A stretch of DNA of 37,684 nt from an uncultured Bacillota bacterium (GCA_947649625.1 CANSSJ010000017.1:1-37684), one strand, 5' to 3'; positions 24,114 to 33,090 are shown, counted from the first letter of the stretch. Notes: generated by a model from the sequence alone, not told the origin. Numbers and translations are program-made.

Positions 24114-26355
24114 ATTCTATCTTCGTTACCCCCGGCGTATTGGCCAGCACTGTGCTCTCCCGCTTTTGGCAGGAGAAGAGGAGAAGCTGCTGCTCCCCGG
24201 ACAGCTCCCACAGCAGTTCCAGGGCCGCCTCCAGCCGGGCGTCATCAAAGGCGGACAGGGCGTCGTCCAGCATGATGGGGGGCTTTTCGGGCAGGCACAG
24301 CCGGCACACCGCCAGCCGCACCGCCAGATAGAGCTGGTCGGCCGTCCCCCGGGACAGGTACAGGGCGGACCGGGGCAGCACGTCTCCGCCCGTCCGGACG
24401 AAGCCCTCCAGCTCCCGGGTGAGGGAGACCGCCCCGTATTTGTCTCCGGTGAGCCGGGCCATGTACTGGCTGGCCAGCCGGTTCAGCTCGGGGGAGAACC
24501 GCTCCTGGAGCCGGGTGTTGGCCTGGGTAAGGGAATCCATGGCCAGGTTCAGGGCGTCCAGCTCCAGCCTGCGCCGGGACAGACGCTCCTCCAGCTCCTC
24601 CGCCCGGGCGGACAGGGCGGCGGGGTCGCCCATGGCCTGGAGGGTCCCCCGGGCCTGGTTGAGCTGGGCGCTCACCTGCTCCAGCCGGCCGGCCGCCTGG
24701 GACAGGGCCCGGTCGGTCTCCTCAGGACCCAGCTCCGGGACGGGCAGCTCCGGAGCGGGACCCGCCTGACGTCCCGCCCCCTGGGCGGCCAGATCGTCCA
24801 GCCGGCGGCGGCGCTCCTCTGTCCGCTCCCGGGCCAGGGCCAGATCGTGGTCTATGCCCAGAGCCCGGCTCAGTGCCGCCGAGCAGCCGAACATATCTTT
24901 TACTTCCGGAGCAAAGGCGTGGACGAAGTCCAGCAGATTGGCCTTGGTCTCGTCCCGCTTGTTCTGCCGTTCGGTGACGGCGTTCCGGATGACCTCCGCC
25001 TCATGGGCGGCCTTCTCCGCAGCCTGACACCGCTCCCGGTAATCCTGTGCCAGGGCGGTGAGCTCCTCCTGGGTCTGAACGCCAAAGGGGGACAGCAGGG
25101 CGGCGATGCGCTTCTCAGATTTCCGGGTAAGGAGGCGAGTCCAAATGAGATTGGCGATTACGCCGACGCAGATAACCAGGGCCAGTCCGGCGGAAAATAT
25201 GACATTTTGGCTGGCCAGCCAGCCGCCTGCTCCGAAGAGGGCGGCAAAAACAAGGCCGATCACGGCCAGCTTGGGAGATAACCGCTTCCGTTTGTCCCGC
25301 TTTTCGGCGTCCGACTGGACGGCGGCAGTGATCTCCGCCGCTTTTGCTACCGCCGCCTCCCCGGTCATATCGGGGAAGTGCTCGTCCCTGGCGGCCTCTT
25401 GGGTCCCGGCGGAGGCCTCCTCCGCCTCTTTCAGGGCGGGCTCTCCCTGCTTGATCTCCTCGTCCAGGGCCTTGAGGTACTGCAGTTCCCCCTGGGCCCG
25501 TTTCAGTTCCTCCCGGCCGGGGATAGGCCGGGTGGACAGCTCGGTCTCCAGGTTGTTCAGCTGCTTCCGGGCGGCCTGGTACTCCTCCTCGGCCTGGGCG
25601 TAGCGGTCGGCCAGCTTCCGCTGGGCCAGAAGGCGGTGGGCCTCCGCCTGTTGGGCCAGACCGTCCCGAGTCCGGGCCAGGGCGGCCCGCTCCCCCTCCA
25701 GCCGGGCGGCCAGGGCGGCCGTCTCCTCCAGCTGGGACAGGTTTTCCCGCACTTGCCCCAGTTCCGACTCCAATTTTGGGATTTCTCCCACGCTGCGGTT
25801 GACCTGCCGCCGGTTTTTCCAGTTTTTCAGCCGTTCCATGGCCTGGGAGAAGGACACGTCCTCCTGGCCCGAGGACACCAGGGCGGCGATACGCCGCTCC
25901 AGCTCCGGGGCAGTGGTGAGGGACAACTCCCCGTTCCCCAGGAAAGCGGAGCGGGTGAACACCTCCGCTCCCACTCCGACGAGCAGTTCGCCGCAGTTGG
26001 CGGCGGTAAGGCCGGGCACCGGCTCCTGGGTGCCGGCGTAGACGGCGGAGAAGGTCCCAAAGGGGGTGCTTCCCTTGGGCCCCCGGCGGATGGTGATGTC
26101 CCGCCCCTCCACTTCCAAGGTGATTTCCCCCTCCATGGGGGTGCCCGACCAGGGCTGGTAGCGGTTTTTGTCGGCCAGATAGCCCTTCTTGTCCCGGTCC
26201 CGGGTGTCGATGCCGTAGAGCATGGCCCGCCAGAAGGCGGCCCAGGTGGATTTGCCCCCCTCGTTGGGGGCGTGGATCAGGGTGAGCCCCGGTCCCGGTT
26301 CCAGCCGGGCCCTGTTCAGCCGGCCGAAGGTGGCGGTCATGGATTTGATCCTCAC
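24109..26355 (-). CDS. yhaN: YhaN-like AAA/SMC-type ATPase with internal membrane hairpin
   Basis: 748 residues from GTG 26355, which shares GTGA with the stop of the upstream exonuclease gene and follows GAGGAG; a longer frame from 26496 is rejected. Walker A is HAPNEGGKST (28-37). Coiled-coil segments (about 150-330 and 410-620) flank two hydrophobic helices at about 361-380 and 384-405, a mark of YhaN proteins. The ABC-like signature region has LYLSRGTADQLYLAVRLAV, and Walker B is IMLDDALSAF (about 694-703). With the exonuclease partner it forms an SbcCD/Rad50-Mre11-like DNA-processing pair at the membrane. The TAG stop lies within repeat copy C. Confidence 0.92.
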   Translation of the reverse strand: MRIKSMTATFGRLNRARLEPGPGLTLIHAPNEGGKSTWAAFWRAMLYGIDTRDRDKKGYLADKNRYQPWSGTPMEGEITLEVEGRDITIRRGPKGSTPFGTFSAVYAGTQEPVPGLTAANCGELLVGVGAEVFTRSAFLGNGELSLTTAPELERRIAALVSSGQEDVSFSQAMERLKNWKNRRQVNRSVGEIPKLESELGQVRENLSQLEETAALAARLEGERAALARTRDGLAQQAEAHRLLAQRKLADRYAQAEEEYQAARKQLNNLETELSTRPIPGREELKRAQGELQYLKALDEEIKQGEPALKEAEEASAGTQEAARDEHFPDMTGEAAVAKAAEITAAVQSDAEKRDKRKRLSPKLAVIGLVFAALFGAGGWLASQNVIFSAGLALVICVGVIANLIWTRLLTRKSEKRIAALLSPFGVQTQEELTALAQDYRERCQAAEKAAHEAEVIRNAVTERQNKRDETKANLLDFVHAFAPEVKDMFGCSAALSRALGIDHDLALARERTEERRRRLDDLAAQGAGRQAGPAPELPVPELGPEETDRALSQAAGRLEQVSAQLNQARGTLQAMGDPAALSARAEELEERLSRRRLELDALNLAMDSLTQANTRLQERFSPELNRLASQYMARLTGDKYGAVSLTRELEGFVRTGGDVLPRSALYLSRGTADQLYLAVRLAVCRLCLPEKPPIMLDDALSAFDDARLEAALELLWELSGEQQLLLFSCQKRESTVLANTPGVTKIEL

Positions 26356-27425
26356 GGCTCCTCCCCTCCCTCCAGAGCGGCCAGCCCGTACCGGGCGGCC
26401 AGCTGACAGACCGGGTTGTCCGGCTCGGCCTGGCACCTGCCCCACATGGTCCGCAGAAACAGCCCCGTCAAGGTGTCCTCCCCCCGCCGGGCCCACAGAT
26501 TCCGGGGCAGACGGGTGCGGTCGATCAGGGTAAGGCCATAGAAGGCAGGGGACAATTCCCGGTCCAGGGCGGCCAGGTCGGGAGGCTGGCCCTCCCCGGT
26601 AAGAATTACCCGGCAGATAAGATTCCGGGTATCCTCCGGCAGGGCTGCGCGCACCGTGGACAGCACATCAGCCGCCCCGGTGACGTCTGCCGAAATGATC
26701 TCATAGCGGTATTTTGCCAGGGAAACGAACTGAGCGGTCACATTTCCAGGCTCGGCTTCCACATAGAGGACCCCTTTGTCCCCCTGCTCGTCAAAGCCCC
26801 GGCCCTCAGGGCAGCCAGGGCAGGCCCAGAAGGTGTTCCCCTCCTTTTGCAGACCGCTGCCCTGGTGGACGTGGCCCAGGGCCAGATAGTCCAGTCCGCT
26901 GGCGGCGATGGCGGCCCGGGGGATGGGACCGTAACCCTCCACCCCGTCCACGTCGCCGTGGAGGACGGCGATATGTACGTTCCCGTCGTCAGAGACGGTC
27001 AGCCCCTCCAGAGGACAGGTATCCTGGTGGGGACTGATGAAGGCCCGTCCCCACAGGGTGCAGCCGGGCAGCTCCGCCGCCTCAAGGGCATCGGAGGTAA
27101 AAATATGTACGTTGTCCGGCCAGTCCAGACTGGTCCAGATGGACCGGGGGCCGCAGAAGTCGTGGTTGCCCGGGGCAATGAACACCGGGCAGGGGATGGA
27201 GGCCAGGGCCTCCCGCAGGGCCTGAGCGGTCTCCCGGTAGACATGCTCCGAATCCAGGAGGTCGCCGGCCAGCAGCACCAGATCGGCGTGTTTCTCCCGG
27301 GTCAGGGCGGCCAGACGGTCCAGCAGCTCCCGCTGCTCCCGCCGCCGCCGGGCGGCCCGGTCGGGGGTCAGGCCGGAAAAGGGGCTGTCCAGGTGAAAAT
27401 CGGCCCCATGGATGATCTTTAACAT
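26352..27425 (-). CDS. yhaO: YhaO-like DNA repair exonuclease (SbcD/Mre11 family)
   Basis: 357 residues from ATG 27425, preceded by AAAGAGG; the in-frame ATG 27557 would run back across repeat copy D and is rejected. Metallophosphoesterase motifs in order are GADFHLDSPF (D9, H11), LLAGDLLDSEH, APGNHDF, VLHGDVDG and LGHVHQG. Mre11-type enzymes process DNA ends with their SMC-like ATPase, encoded directly downstream with a 4-base overlap. The gene follows ymdB, separated only by repeat copy D. Confidence 0.94.
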   Translation of the reverse strand: MLKIIHGADFHLDSPFSGLTPDRAARRRREQRELLDRLAALTREKHADLVLLAGDLLDSEHVYRETAQALREALASIPCPVFIAPGNHDFCGPRSIWTSLDWPDNVHIFTSDALEAAELPGCTLWGRAFISPHQDTCPLEGLTVSDDGNVHIAVLHGDVDGVEGYGPIPRAAIAASGLDYLALGHVHQGSGLQKEGNTFWACPGCPEGRGFDEQGDKGVLYVEAEPGNVTAQFVSLAKYRYEIISADVTGAADVLSTVRAALPEDTRNLICRVILTGEGQPPDLAALDRELSPAFYGLTLIDRTRLPRNLWARRGEDTLTGLFLRTMWGRCQAEPDNPVCQLAARYGLAALEGGEEP

Positions 27426-27447
27426 GGTGATACCTCTTTGGTCTTTT

Positions 27448-27524
27448 GTAGGGACCGGCGCCCTCGCCGGCCCGGAAACGGTAGGGCTTATTGGAGATGG
27501 GCCGCCGAGGGCGGCGGCCCCTAC
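27448..27524. repeat. Palindromic intergenic repeat, copy D (long form)
   Basis: 24-base arms at 27448-27471 (starting GTAGGGACCGGCG) and 27501-27524 (ending GGCGGCCCCTAC) pair at 21 of 24 positions around a 29-base middle. The right arm contains CTA 27521-27523, the TAG stop of ymdB on the minus strand. The element fills the ymdB-yhaO gap inside an operon. Confidence 0.78.
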
Positions 27525-28297
27525 TCCACAATATCCGTCCGCGTCACGCTGACGCACTTCTTTTTGTCGGTGTCGATGACAAACAGGCAGGCGTTGAGCT
27601 TGCAGTTCCCCTCCGCCTCCTCATACCGCCGGGGCAGGCCTCCCAGGAAGAGGTTCAGGGAGTTCTCCACCTTGATGCCCAGCACCGAGTTGACGGGGCC
27701 GGTCATGCCCAGGTCGGAGACGAAACCGGTGCCCTGGGGGAGCACCCGGCAGTCCGCCGTGGGCACATGGGTGTGGGTGCCCCACACGGCCGCCGCCCGG
27801 CCGTCCAGGTGCCAGCCCATGGCCCCCTTCTCACTGGTGGCCTCAGCGTGGAAGTCCACCAGCAGCAGATCGAAGCCCCCCCGGTTCCAGAAGTAGTTGG
27901 CGGACTTAAAGGGGTTATCCAGGTTGGAGTTCAGGTCCACCCGGCCCATGATGTTCAGCACCCCCAGCCGCAGTCCCTGGCACTGATACACCCCGAAGCC
28001 CCGGCCCGGAACCCGGCCGGCGTAGTTGGCGGGGCGGAGGATGCGGTCCTCCTTATCCAGATAGGCCCCGATCTGGATGCGGTTCCAGGTGTGGTTGCCC
28101 AGGGTGATTACGTCGGCCCCGGCCTCCAGGATGCGCCGGGCCTGGGCGGGGGTGATGCCCACTCCGGAGGCGTTCTCCCCGTTGACCACGCAGAAGTGAG
28201 CCCCCAGTCTGTCCCGCAGGCCGGGCAGGCGGCGGGACAGGATGTCCTGGCCCCCCTCGCCTACGACGTCGCCTACAGCTAGCACGTTCAGCAGCAT
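27521..28297 (-). CDS. ymdB: YmdB-family metallophosphoesterase (cyclic nucleotide/RNA phosphodiesterase)
   Basis: 258 residues, family length, starting 6 bases after AAGGAGG. Motifs are GDVVGEGG near the start, VNGENASG, GNHTWNR, VDFHAEATSEK and GTHTHVPTAD, which supply the two-metal site. YmdB proteins hydrolyse 2',3'-cyclic nucleotides and affect biofilm and sporulation decisions. Elsewhere ymdB follows rny (RNase Y); here the upstream genes are the membrane paralogues and DUF1846. Its stop codon lies in repeat copy D. Confidence 0.95.
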   Translation of the reverse strand: MLLNVLAVGDVVGEGGQDILSRRLPGLRDRLGAHFCVVNGENASGVGITPAQARRILEAGADVITLGNHTWNRIQIGAYLDKEDRILRPANYAGRVPGRGFGVYQCQGLRLGVLNIMGRVDLNSNLDNPFKSANYFWNRGGFDLLLVDFHAEATSEKGAMGWHLDGRAAAVWGTHTHVPTADCRVLPQGTGFVSDLGMTGPVNSVLGIKVENSLNLFLGGLPRRYEEAEGNCKLNACLFVIDTDKKKCVSVTRTDIVE

Positions 28298-28318
28298 AGA
28301 ATATCCTCCTTGCGGTGA

Positions 28319-28414
28319 TTACTTGACCGATGGTGTGGGCAGATGGGAAACGAAGCCGTCAGAGGGCGGCAGCACAGCCCAGGCGATCCGGCCGCAAATT
28401 TTTAAAGCGGTCAC
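28319..28414 (-). CDS. Possible 31-residue ORF between the membrane protein and ymdB
   Basis: A GTG at 28414 preceded 8 bases upstream by GAGGAG opens a frame of 31 codons ending in TAA at 28319-28321. The product starts MTALKICGRIAWAVL. It lies 12 bases after the stop of the upstream membrane gene and 21 bases before the ymdB start, filling an otherwise empty gap. No family is recognised. The good ribosome binding site is the only positive evidence; it may be chance. Confidence 0.3.
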   Translation of the reverse strand: MTALKICGRIAWAVLPPSDGFVSHLPTPSVK

Positions 28415-28426
28415 TGCGCACACTCC

Positions 28427-29995
28427 TCACTGGGTGAAATAACTGGGCGGGGCGGGCAGGTCGGGCGTGAAGGGGCCGTCGGGGCGGATCTCGATCCGTT
28501 TTTCCCACATCTCCGGCGGAATCTCGGGCCAGACCTCATAGGAGCCGGGCTCCAGCACGATCAGCGTCATATCCATGGGCAGGCCGTACCGCTTGGCGTA
28601 GTAGTTGGCCCCCTCGTTGCTCACCGGGTTGCGGGGGTACCACCAGGTAAAATTATAGCGGTCGTTGAGGATAATGAGGGTGTCGCTGCCCTCCTTTACC
28701 GCCTGGCGCATCAGCTGCCAGTTGGTCCAGCTGCACCCCAGCACGTCGGCGCTGCGCCAGACCCAGGGAACCATCAGGGCGGCGGTCAGCGCCGCCGCCA
28801 CCCCCAGACCGGGCAGCCGGTGAAGGAAGGGGGCGGCCGCCTCGGCGGCCAGCAGGGTGATCATGACCAGGGGGAAGTAGTAAAACCGCTCTCCCCACAT
28901 GCTGGTGGCTGCCACGGGGGCCAGGGACAGGGGGGCGGACAGGTAGATGAGGCAGCGGCCGATCCTGTCCCGCCAGCTGTCCCTCTGGAGGAGCAGGGCC
29001 AGCAGGGGGAGCCCCCAGCACAGGCAGCACACGAACACGCTGGGCAGGGTATTGAAGGGGTGGCCCTTCCAGACGTACCAGCCGTAGCCCAGGGGGATCA
29101 GGGCCAGGGCGGCCATGGGGCGCAGGGGCCCGCTCCAGAAGGCGCAGGCGGTGAGGAGGGCCATGGGCAAGGCGAACAGGGGGCAGAAGAGGAAGGTCCG
29201 GGGCAGAATGTGACCCAGATAGCGGCGCAGGATGGCGTATACCGCCCCCAGGGGCCCGGCGTCCGGGCTGAAGGCCAGCCCCCGCCGTCCCCCCAGGGAG
29301 AAGCCGGTCTGGAACAGCTCCAGCACAAAGCTGTTGCAGAACATGAAATAGAAGGCCAGCAGCGACCCGGCCAGACAGGCCCAGAAGGGCAGGCGCAGGG
29401 AGCGGTCATGGACGCCCCAGGCGGCCAGAATCAGGCTGGCGCCCAGAAACAGCAGGGAGAGATTCTCGATAAACAGCCCCATGGCCAGTGACAGGAGGAA
29501 CAGGACAGCGGACCACAGCCCCAGCCGCTGCCTGGATCTCTCCACATGGCGCAGGATGAGGAGCCAGATCAGGAAAAACAGCACCGACAGGGCGTAGTTG
29601 CCAAAGCCGGACACCCAGCCGTACACGTCCCGCCAGAGGGCCATGGGCATGGCCAGGATGACCGCGTTGCTCATCAGAAAGGCGGGGAGAAAGACGGGGG
29701 AGTCGGTCCCCTGGCCGTCCCGCACCGCCAGCCGGGCCATGAGGCAGGGGATGGCGAACATGGCCCCGGCCATGATGGCCGTTTTGACCACAGAGGAGCG
29801 GCACATGATCACCGCGAAGAAGTTGCCCACGTACCGGCTGTTCAGCACGCCGCTCAGCCACCAGTAAATTCCGATGTCGATCCCCCACTGTCTGTCGTCG
29901 GTCAGGCTGTAGTGGGCGGTGAGGCCGGTCATGAACCAGAAAGCGAAGACGATCAGCAGGACGGCCAGAGTCAGCCTGCGTCGGTTTTTCAGCAT
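28427..29995 (-). CDS. Multi-pass membrane protein, DUF6056/GT-C-like (paralogue 1)
   Basis: 522 residues with about ten or more hydrophobic helices from residue 9 to about 400, then a soluble C-terminal part. Features shared with its upstream paralogue include LNSRYVGNFFAVIMCRS (about 52-68), CLAGSLLAFYFMFCNS, YNFTWWYPRNP and the tail SYEVWPEIPPEMWEKRIEI. The layout resembles lipid-linked sugar transferases of the GT-C type and DUF6056 proteins, so surface glycan or protein modification is possible. Its start ATG 29995 follows GGAG and lies 25 bases after the paralogue's stop. The equivalent position to the paralogue's G-run has normal mixed sequence (VRDGQGTDSP). Confidence 0.78.
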   Translation of the reverse strand: MLKNRRRLTLAVLLIVFAFWFMTGLTAHYSLTDDRQWGIDIGIYWWLSGVLNSRYVGNFFAVIMCRSSVVKTAIMAGAMFAIPCLMARLAVRDGQGTDSPVFLPAFLMSNAVILAMPMALWRDVYGWVSGFGNYALSVLFFLIWLLILRHVERSRQRLGLWSAVLFLLSLAMGLFIENLSLLFLGASLILAAWGVHDRSLRLPFWACLAGSLLAFYFMFCNSFVLELFQTGFSLGGRRGLAFSPDAGPLGAVYAILRRYLGHILPRTFLFCPLFALPMALLTACAFWSGPLRPMAALALIPLGYGWYVWKGHPFNTLPSVFVCCLCWGLPLLALLLQRDSWRDRIGRCLIYLSAPLSLAPVAATSMWGERFYYFPLVMITLLAAEAAAPFLHRLPGLGVAAALTAALMVPWVWRSADVLGCSWTNWQLMRQAVKEGSDTLIILNDRYNFTWWYPRNPVSNEGANYYAKRYGLPMDMTLIVLEPGSYEVWPEIPPEMWEKRIEIRPDGPFTPDLPAPPSYFTQ

Positions 29996-30020
29996 AACGC
30001 CATCTCCTCAATGAAAAGAT

Positions 30021-31589
30021 TCAGGGCAGGTAGGGGACAAAGTCCCCGGCGGGGGGCAGCTCGATGCGGGCCTCCCAGATCTCCGGCGGGATGTCGGGCC
30101 AGTGTTCATAAGAGCCGGAGGGGAGAAAGATCAGGGTAATATGTTCCGGAATGTGGTAGAACTGGCGGAAATAAGCGCCGTAGGGCACGCTCTCCGGGTC
30201 CCGCATCCACCAGACGACGAACTGAAAGCGGTCGGCGGGAAGGATCAGGGTGTCGGCCTCCTCCTCCACGGCCTGGGCGATCAGGCTGCTTCGCAGCTGA
30301 TTGCAGGACAGGACGACGGCGTACCGGCTTCCCCAGAGGAGCATCAGGCAGATCAGGCCCGCGGCGGTCAAAGCGGTGAGGGGCAGAAAGTTCAGCCAGT
30401 CGCCAACAGCATGGACAGCCAGAAGGATCAGCAGGACGAAGGAAAACAGATAGAGCCGGGGCCCCCGGGTATTGATGGCGGCCATGGGCAGCAGCACCAG
30501 GGCGGCGGCCAGATAGAGCAACAGCCGGCTGAGCCGCTGCGGCCACTCTCCCCGCTGGACCAGCAGGGCCAGGAAAGGCAGGCCCCAGGCCAGGGTGCTG
30601 CCCAGCCAGACCGCCCGGCCGGTAAAGAAGCCCGGACGGAGGAGCATCATCCAGTTGTAATACAGAGGCCACAGCGCCGAAACGCACAGGGGGCGCAGGG
30701 GACTTTTCCAGAAGCCGCAGAAGACGATAACGGCCATGGGCAGCCCCAGATATCCGCCGTGGGTGAAGCCCTGGGGGAGCAGGAAGCCCAGATACTGCCG
30801 CAGGATGGCGTAGAGGACGGCGGCCGGGCCGTCGGACAGGGAGAAGGTCAGCTCCCGCAGGCCGATGGCGCCGCCGGTGTTGACCAGATCGGAGTAGATA
30901 CCGTTGAAAAACATGAGGAAACAACCCAGCAGCGACCCGGCCAGACAGGCCCAGAAGGGCGGGCGGAGCTCCTTGTCCCAAAAGGCGTACAGGGCCAGCA
31001 GCACCGCGCCGCCCAGCTGGAGCACGGTCTGGTTCTCCAGGAACAGGGACATGGACAGGGTGAGGAAAAACAGTCCCGCGGCCCAGGCCCACAGGCGGGT
31101 CCGCTTCTGCTCCACGTGCCGCAGGATCACCAGCCAGAGCAGAAACAGCACAATGGATATCCCGTAGTTGCCGAAGCCGCACACCCAGGCGAGGGTCTCC
31201 CTCCACATGGGGGAGGGGACGAGGAGCAGGCCGGCGTTACAGGCCAGGTAGGCCGGAAGGAACGGGGAAGGGTGTTCTGCCCCCCCCCCCCCGAGGGGTG
31301 TCAGCTTAGCTGTCAACACTGGGATGAAAAATGTGGATAACCCCAGGATCAAAGTCTTGACCAGGGGGGACCGGCACATGATGACGGCAAAAAAATTCCC
31401 CACGTACCGGCTGTTCAGGCTGCCGTCCCGCAGCCAGTGGACGCCCACGTCCAGGCCCCACTCCAGGTCGTCGATGGCGCTGTATGGGGTGCTCCAGGCG
31501 AGAAACAGGTAGAAGGCCAGCATAACGGCCATAACGGTGGGGGTGACCCAGCGCCGGTCCCCCAGGCCGGCGTTCCTTTGCAGTTCCAT
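30021..31589 (-). CDS. Multi-pass membrane protein, DUF6056/GT-C-like (paralogue 2, with G13 tract)
   Basis: 522 residues, same length and layout as the gene downstream. It has LNSRYVGNFFAVIMCRSPLV, CLAGSLLGCFLMFFNG and the tail SYEHWPDIPPEIWEARIEL. The coding strand has 13 consecutive G (31280-31292) encoding Gly100-Gly103 and the first base of an Ala codon, within a loop between hydrophobic helices. The frame is intact as read. One base lost gives a stop about 50 codons further on; one gained gives TAA about 15 codons on. This looks like a slipped-strand switch. The start ATG 31589 follows AAAGGAGAGG and lies 13 bases past the DUF1846 stop. Confidence 0.78.
   Translation of the reverse strand: MELQRNAGLGDRRWVTPTVMAVMLAFYLFLAWSTPYSAIDDLEWGLDVGVHWLRDGSLNSRYVGNFFAVIMCRSPLVKTLILGLSTFFIPVLTAKLTPLGGGGAEHPSPFLPAYLACNAGLLLVPSPMWRETLAWVCGFGNYGISIVLFLLWLVILRHVEQKRTRLWAWAAGLFFLTLSMSLFLENQTVLQLGGAVLLALYAFWDKELRPPFWACLAGSLLGCFLMFFNGIYSDLVNTGGAIGLRELTFSLSDGPAAVLYAILRQYLGFLLPQGFTHGGYLGLPMAVIVFCGFWKSPLRPLCVSALWPLYYNWMMLLRPGFFTGRAVWLGSTLAWGLPFLALLVQRGEWPQRLSRLLLYLAAALVLLPMAAINTRGPRLYLFSFVLLILLAVHAVGDWLNFLPLTALTAAGLICLMLLWGSRYAVVLSCNQLRSSLIAQAVEEEADTLILPADRFQFVVWWMRDPESVPYGAYFRQFYHIPEHITLIFLPSGSYEHWPDIPPEIWEARIELPPAGDFVPYLP
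31280..31292. repeat. Homopolymer run C13 (G13 on the coding strand)
   Basis: Thirteen consecutive C on the plus strand within the upstream membrane paralogue. The related gene has no such run at the aligned site, so the run is not required by the protein fold. Such tracts mutate by slippage, and are also prone to sequencing error. Confidence 0.9.
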
Positions 31590-31602
31590 AAGATCCTCTC
31601 CT

Positions 31603-33090
31603 TTACCGGTGAAACAGCTTGTTGGTCTGGTATTTGGGCTCGCATGTGAGCTGGAGGCCCAGCTTTTTATAGGTTCCCTCGTCCGCCGGGGAGAGGATGA
31701 CCGAGCAGTGGGCCTGACAGCCCTTGAGGGCGGCCAGCTGCTCCAGGGCCCTTGCGGCCTTGGGCTCGGCGCTGGCGGAGGAGGCCAGGGCGATGAGCAC
31801 CTCGTCGCTGTGCAGCCGGGGGTTGGCCGAGCCCAGGTAGGCCACCTTGACGGTCTGGATGGGCTCGATGGCGCTCTGGGCGATGAGGTGGACGCCGTGT
31901 CCCCCCGCCCCGGACAGCTTTTTCAGGGCGTTGAGCAGGGCGGCGGCGGAGCAGCCCATCAGCTCGGAGGTCTTGCCGTCCACAATGGTGCCGTCGGCCA
32001 GCTGAATAGCCATAGCGGGCTCGCCGGTGGCCTCGGCCAGCTCATTGGCCCTGGCCGCCGCCGGGCGGATATCCGTGGTGATCCCCGCCTGCTGCATCAG
32101 CAGCTCCAGCTTGTACACCGCGCTGTCGGAGCCCTTGCCCTGGCGGCGCTCGCACAGGGCGTCGTAGTACCGGCGGACGATCTCCTGCCTGGCCGCCTCC
32201 TGACAGGCGCCGTCGTCAACGATGCAGTTCCCCACCATGTTCACCCCCATGTCGGTTGGGGACTGATAGGGGCACTTGCCGGTGATCTTCTCAAACATGG
32301 CGGCCAGCACGGGGAAGACCTCCACGTCCCGGTTGTAGTTGACGGTGGTCTCGCCGTAGGCCTGGAGGTGGAAGGGGTCGATCATGTTCACGTCGTCCAG
32401 GTCGGCGGTGGCCGCCTCATAGGCCAGGTTGACCGGGTGCTTCAGGGGCAGGTTCCAGATGGGGAAGGTCTCGAACTTGGCGTACCCGGCCACTACCCCC
32501 CGCTTGTGCTCGTGGTAGAGCTGGGAAAGGCAGGTGGCCATCTTGCCGCTGCCCGGGCCGGGGGCGGTGACCACCACCAGGGGGTGGCTGGTCTCGATGA
32601 AGTCGTTTCGGCCATAGCCCTCGTCGCTGACAATTTTGGCGATGTTGTGGGGGTAGCCCTCGATGGGGTAGTGGCGGTAGACCTTCAGCCCCAGCCCCTC
32701 CAGCCGGGCCTGGAAGGCGTCGGCGGCGGGCTGGCCGGTGTAGCGGGTGACCACCACGCTGCCCACATACAGCCCCCGGCCCCGGAACTGGTCGATGAGC
32801 CGGAGCACGTCGCTGTCGTAGGTGATGCCCAGGTCCCCCCGGACCTTGTTTTTCTCGATGTCGCCGGCGTTGATGGCGACGATGATCTCCGCCTTGTCCC
32901 GCAGCTGCTCCAGCATCCGCAGCTTGCTGTCCGGCTCAAAGCCGGGGAGCACCCGGCTGGCGTGGTAGTCGTCGAAGAGTTTGCCCCCGAACTCCAGGTA
33001 GAGCTTGCCTCCGAACTGGGCGATGCGCTCCCGGATGTGCTGGGACTGGGTCGCCAGATATTTTTCGTTGTCGAAGCCTTGCTTGGCCAT
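31603..33090 (-). CDS. DUF1846/UPF0371 family protein
   Basis: 495 residues from ATG 33090 after GGGAGAAG, the family length. The product starts MAKQGFDNEKYLATQSQHI and has IVAINAGDIEKNKVRGDLG, VVVTAPGPGSGKMATCLSQLYH (a P-loop-like Gly-rich segment), TDMGVNMVGNCI and LGSANPRLHSDEVLIAL. Function in the cell is not established; it is a soluble protein with nucleotide-binding features. It heads the long minus-strand operon that runs to yhaN and has a promoter at 33134-33163. Confidence 0.94.
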   Translation of the reverse strand: MAKQGFDNEKYLATQSQHIRERIAQFGGKLYLEFGGKLFDDYHASRVLPGFEPDSKLRMLEQLRDKAEIIVAINAGDIEKNKVRGDLGITYDSDVLRLIDQFRGRGLYVGSVVVTRYTGQPAADAFQARLEGLGLKVYRHYPIEGYPHNIAKIVSDEGYGRNDFIETSHPLVVVTAPGPGSGKMATCLSQLYHEHKRGVVAGYAKFETFPIWNLPLKHPVNLAYEAATADLDDVNMIDPFHLQAYGETTVNYNRDVEVFPVLAAMFEKITGKCPYQSPTDMGVNMVGNCIVDDGACQEAARQEIVRRYYDALCERRQGKGSDSAVYKLELLMQQAGITTDIRPAAARANELAEATGEPAMAIQLADGTIVDGKTSELMGCSAAALLNALKKLSGAGGHGVHLIAQSAIEPIQTVKVAYLGSANPRLHSDEVLIALASSASAEPKAARALEQLAALKGCQAHCSVILSPADEGTYKKLGLQLTCEPKYQTNKLFHR

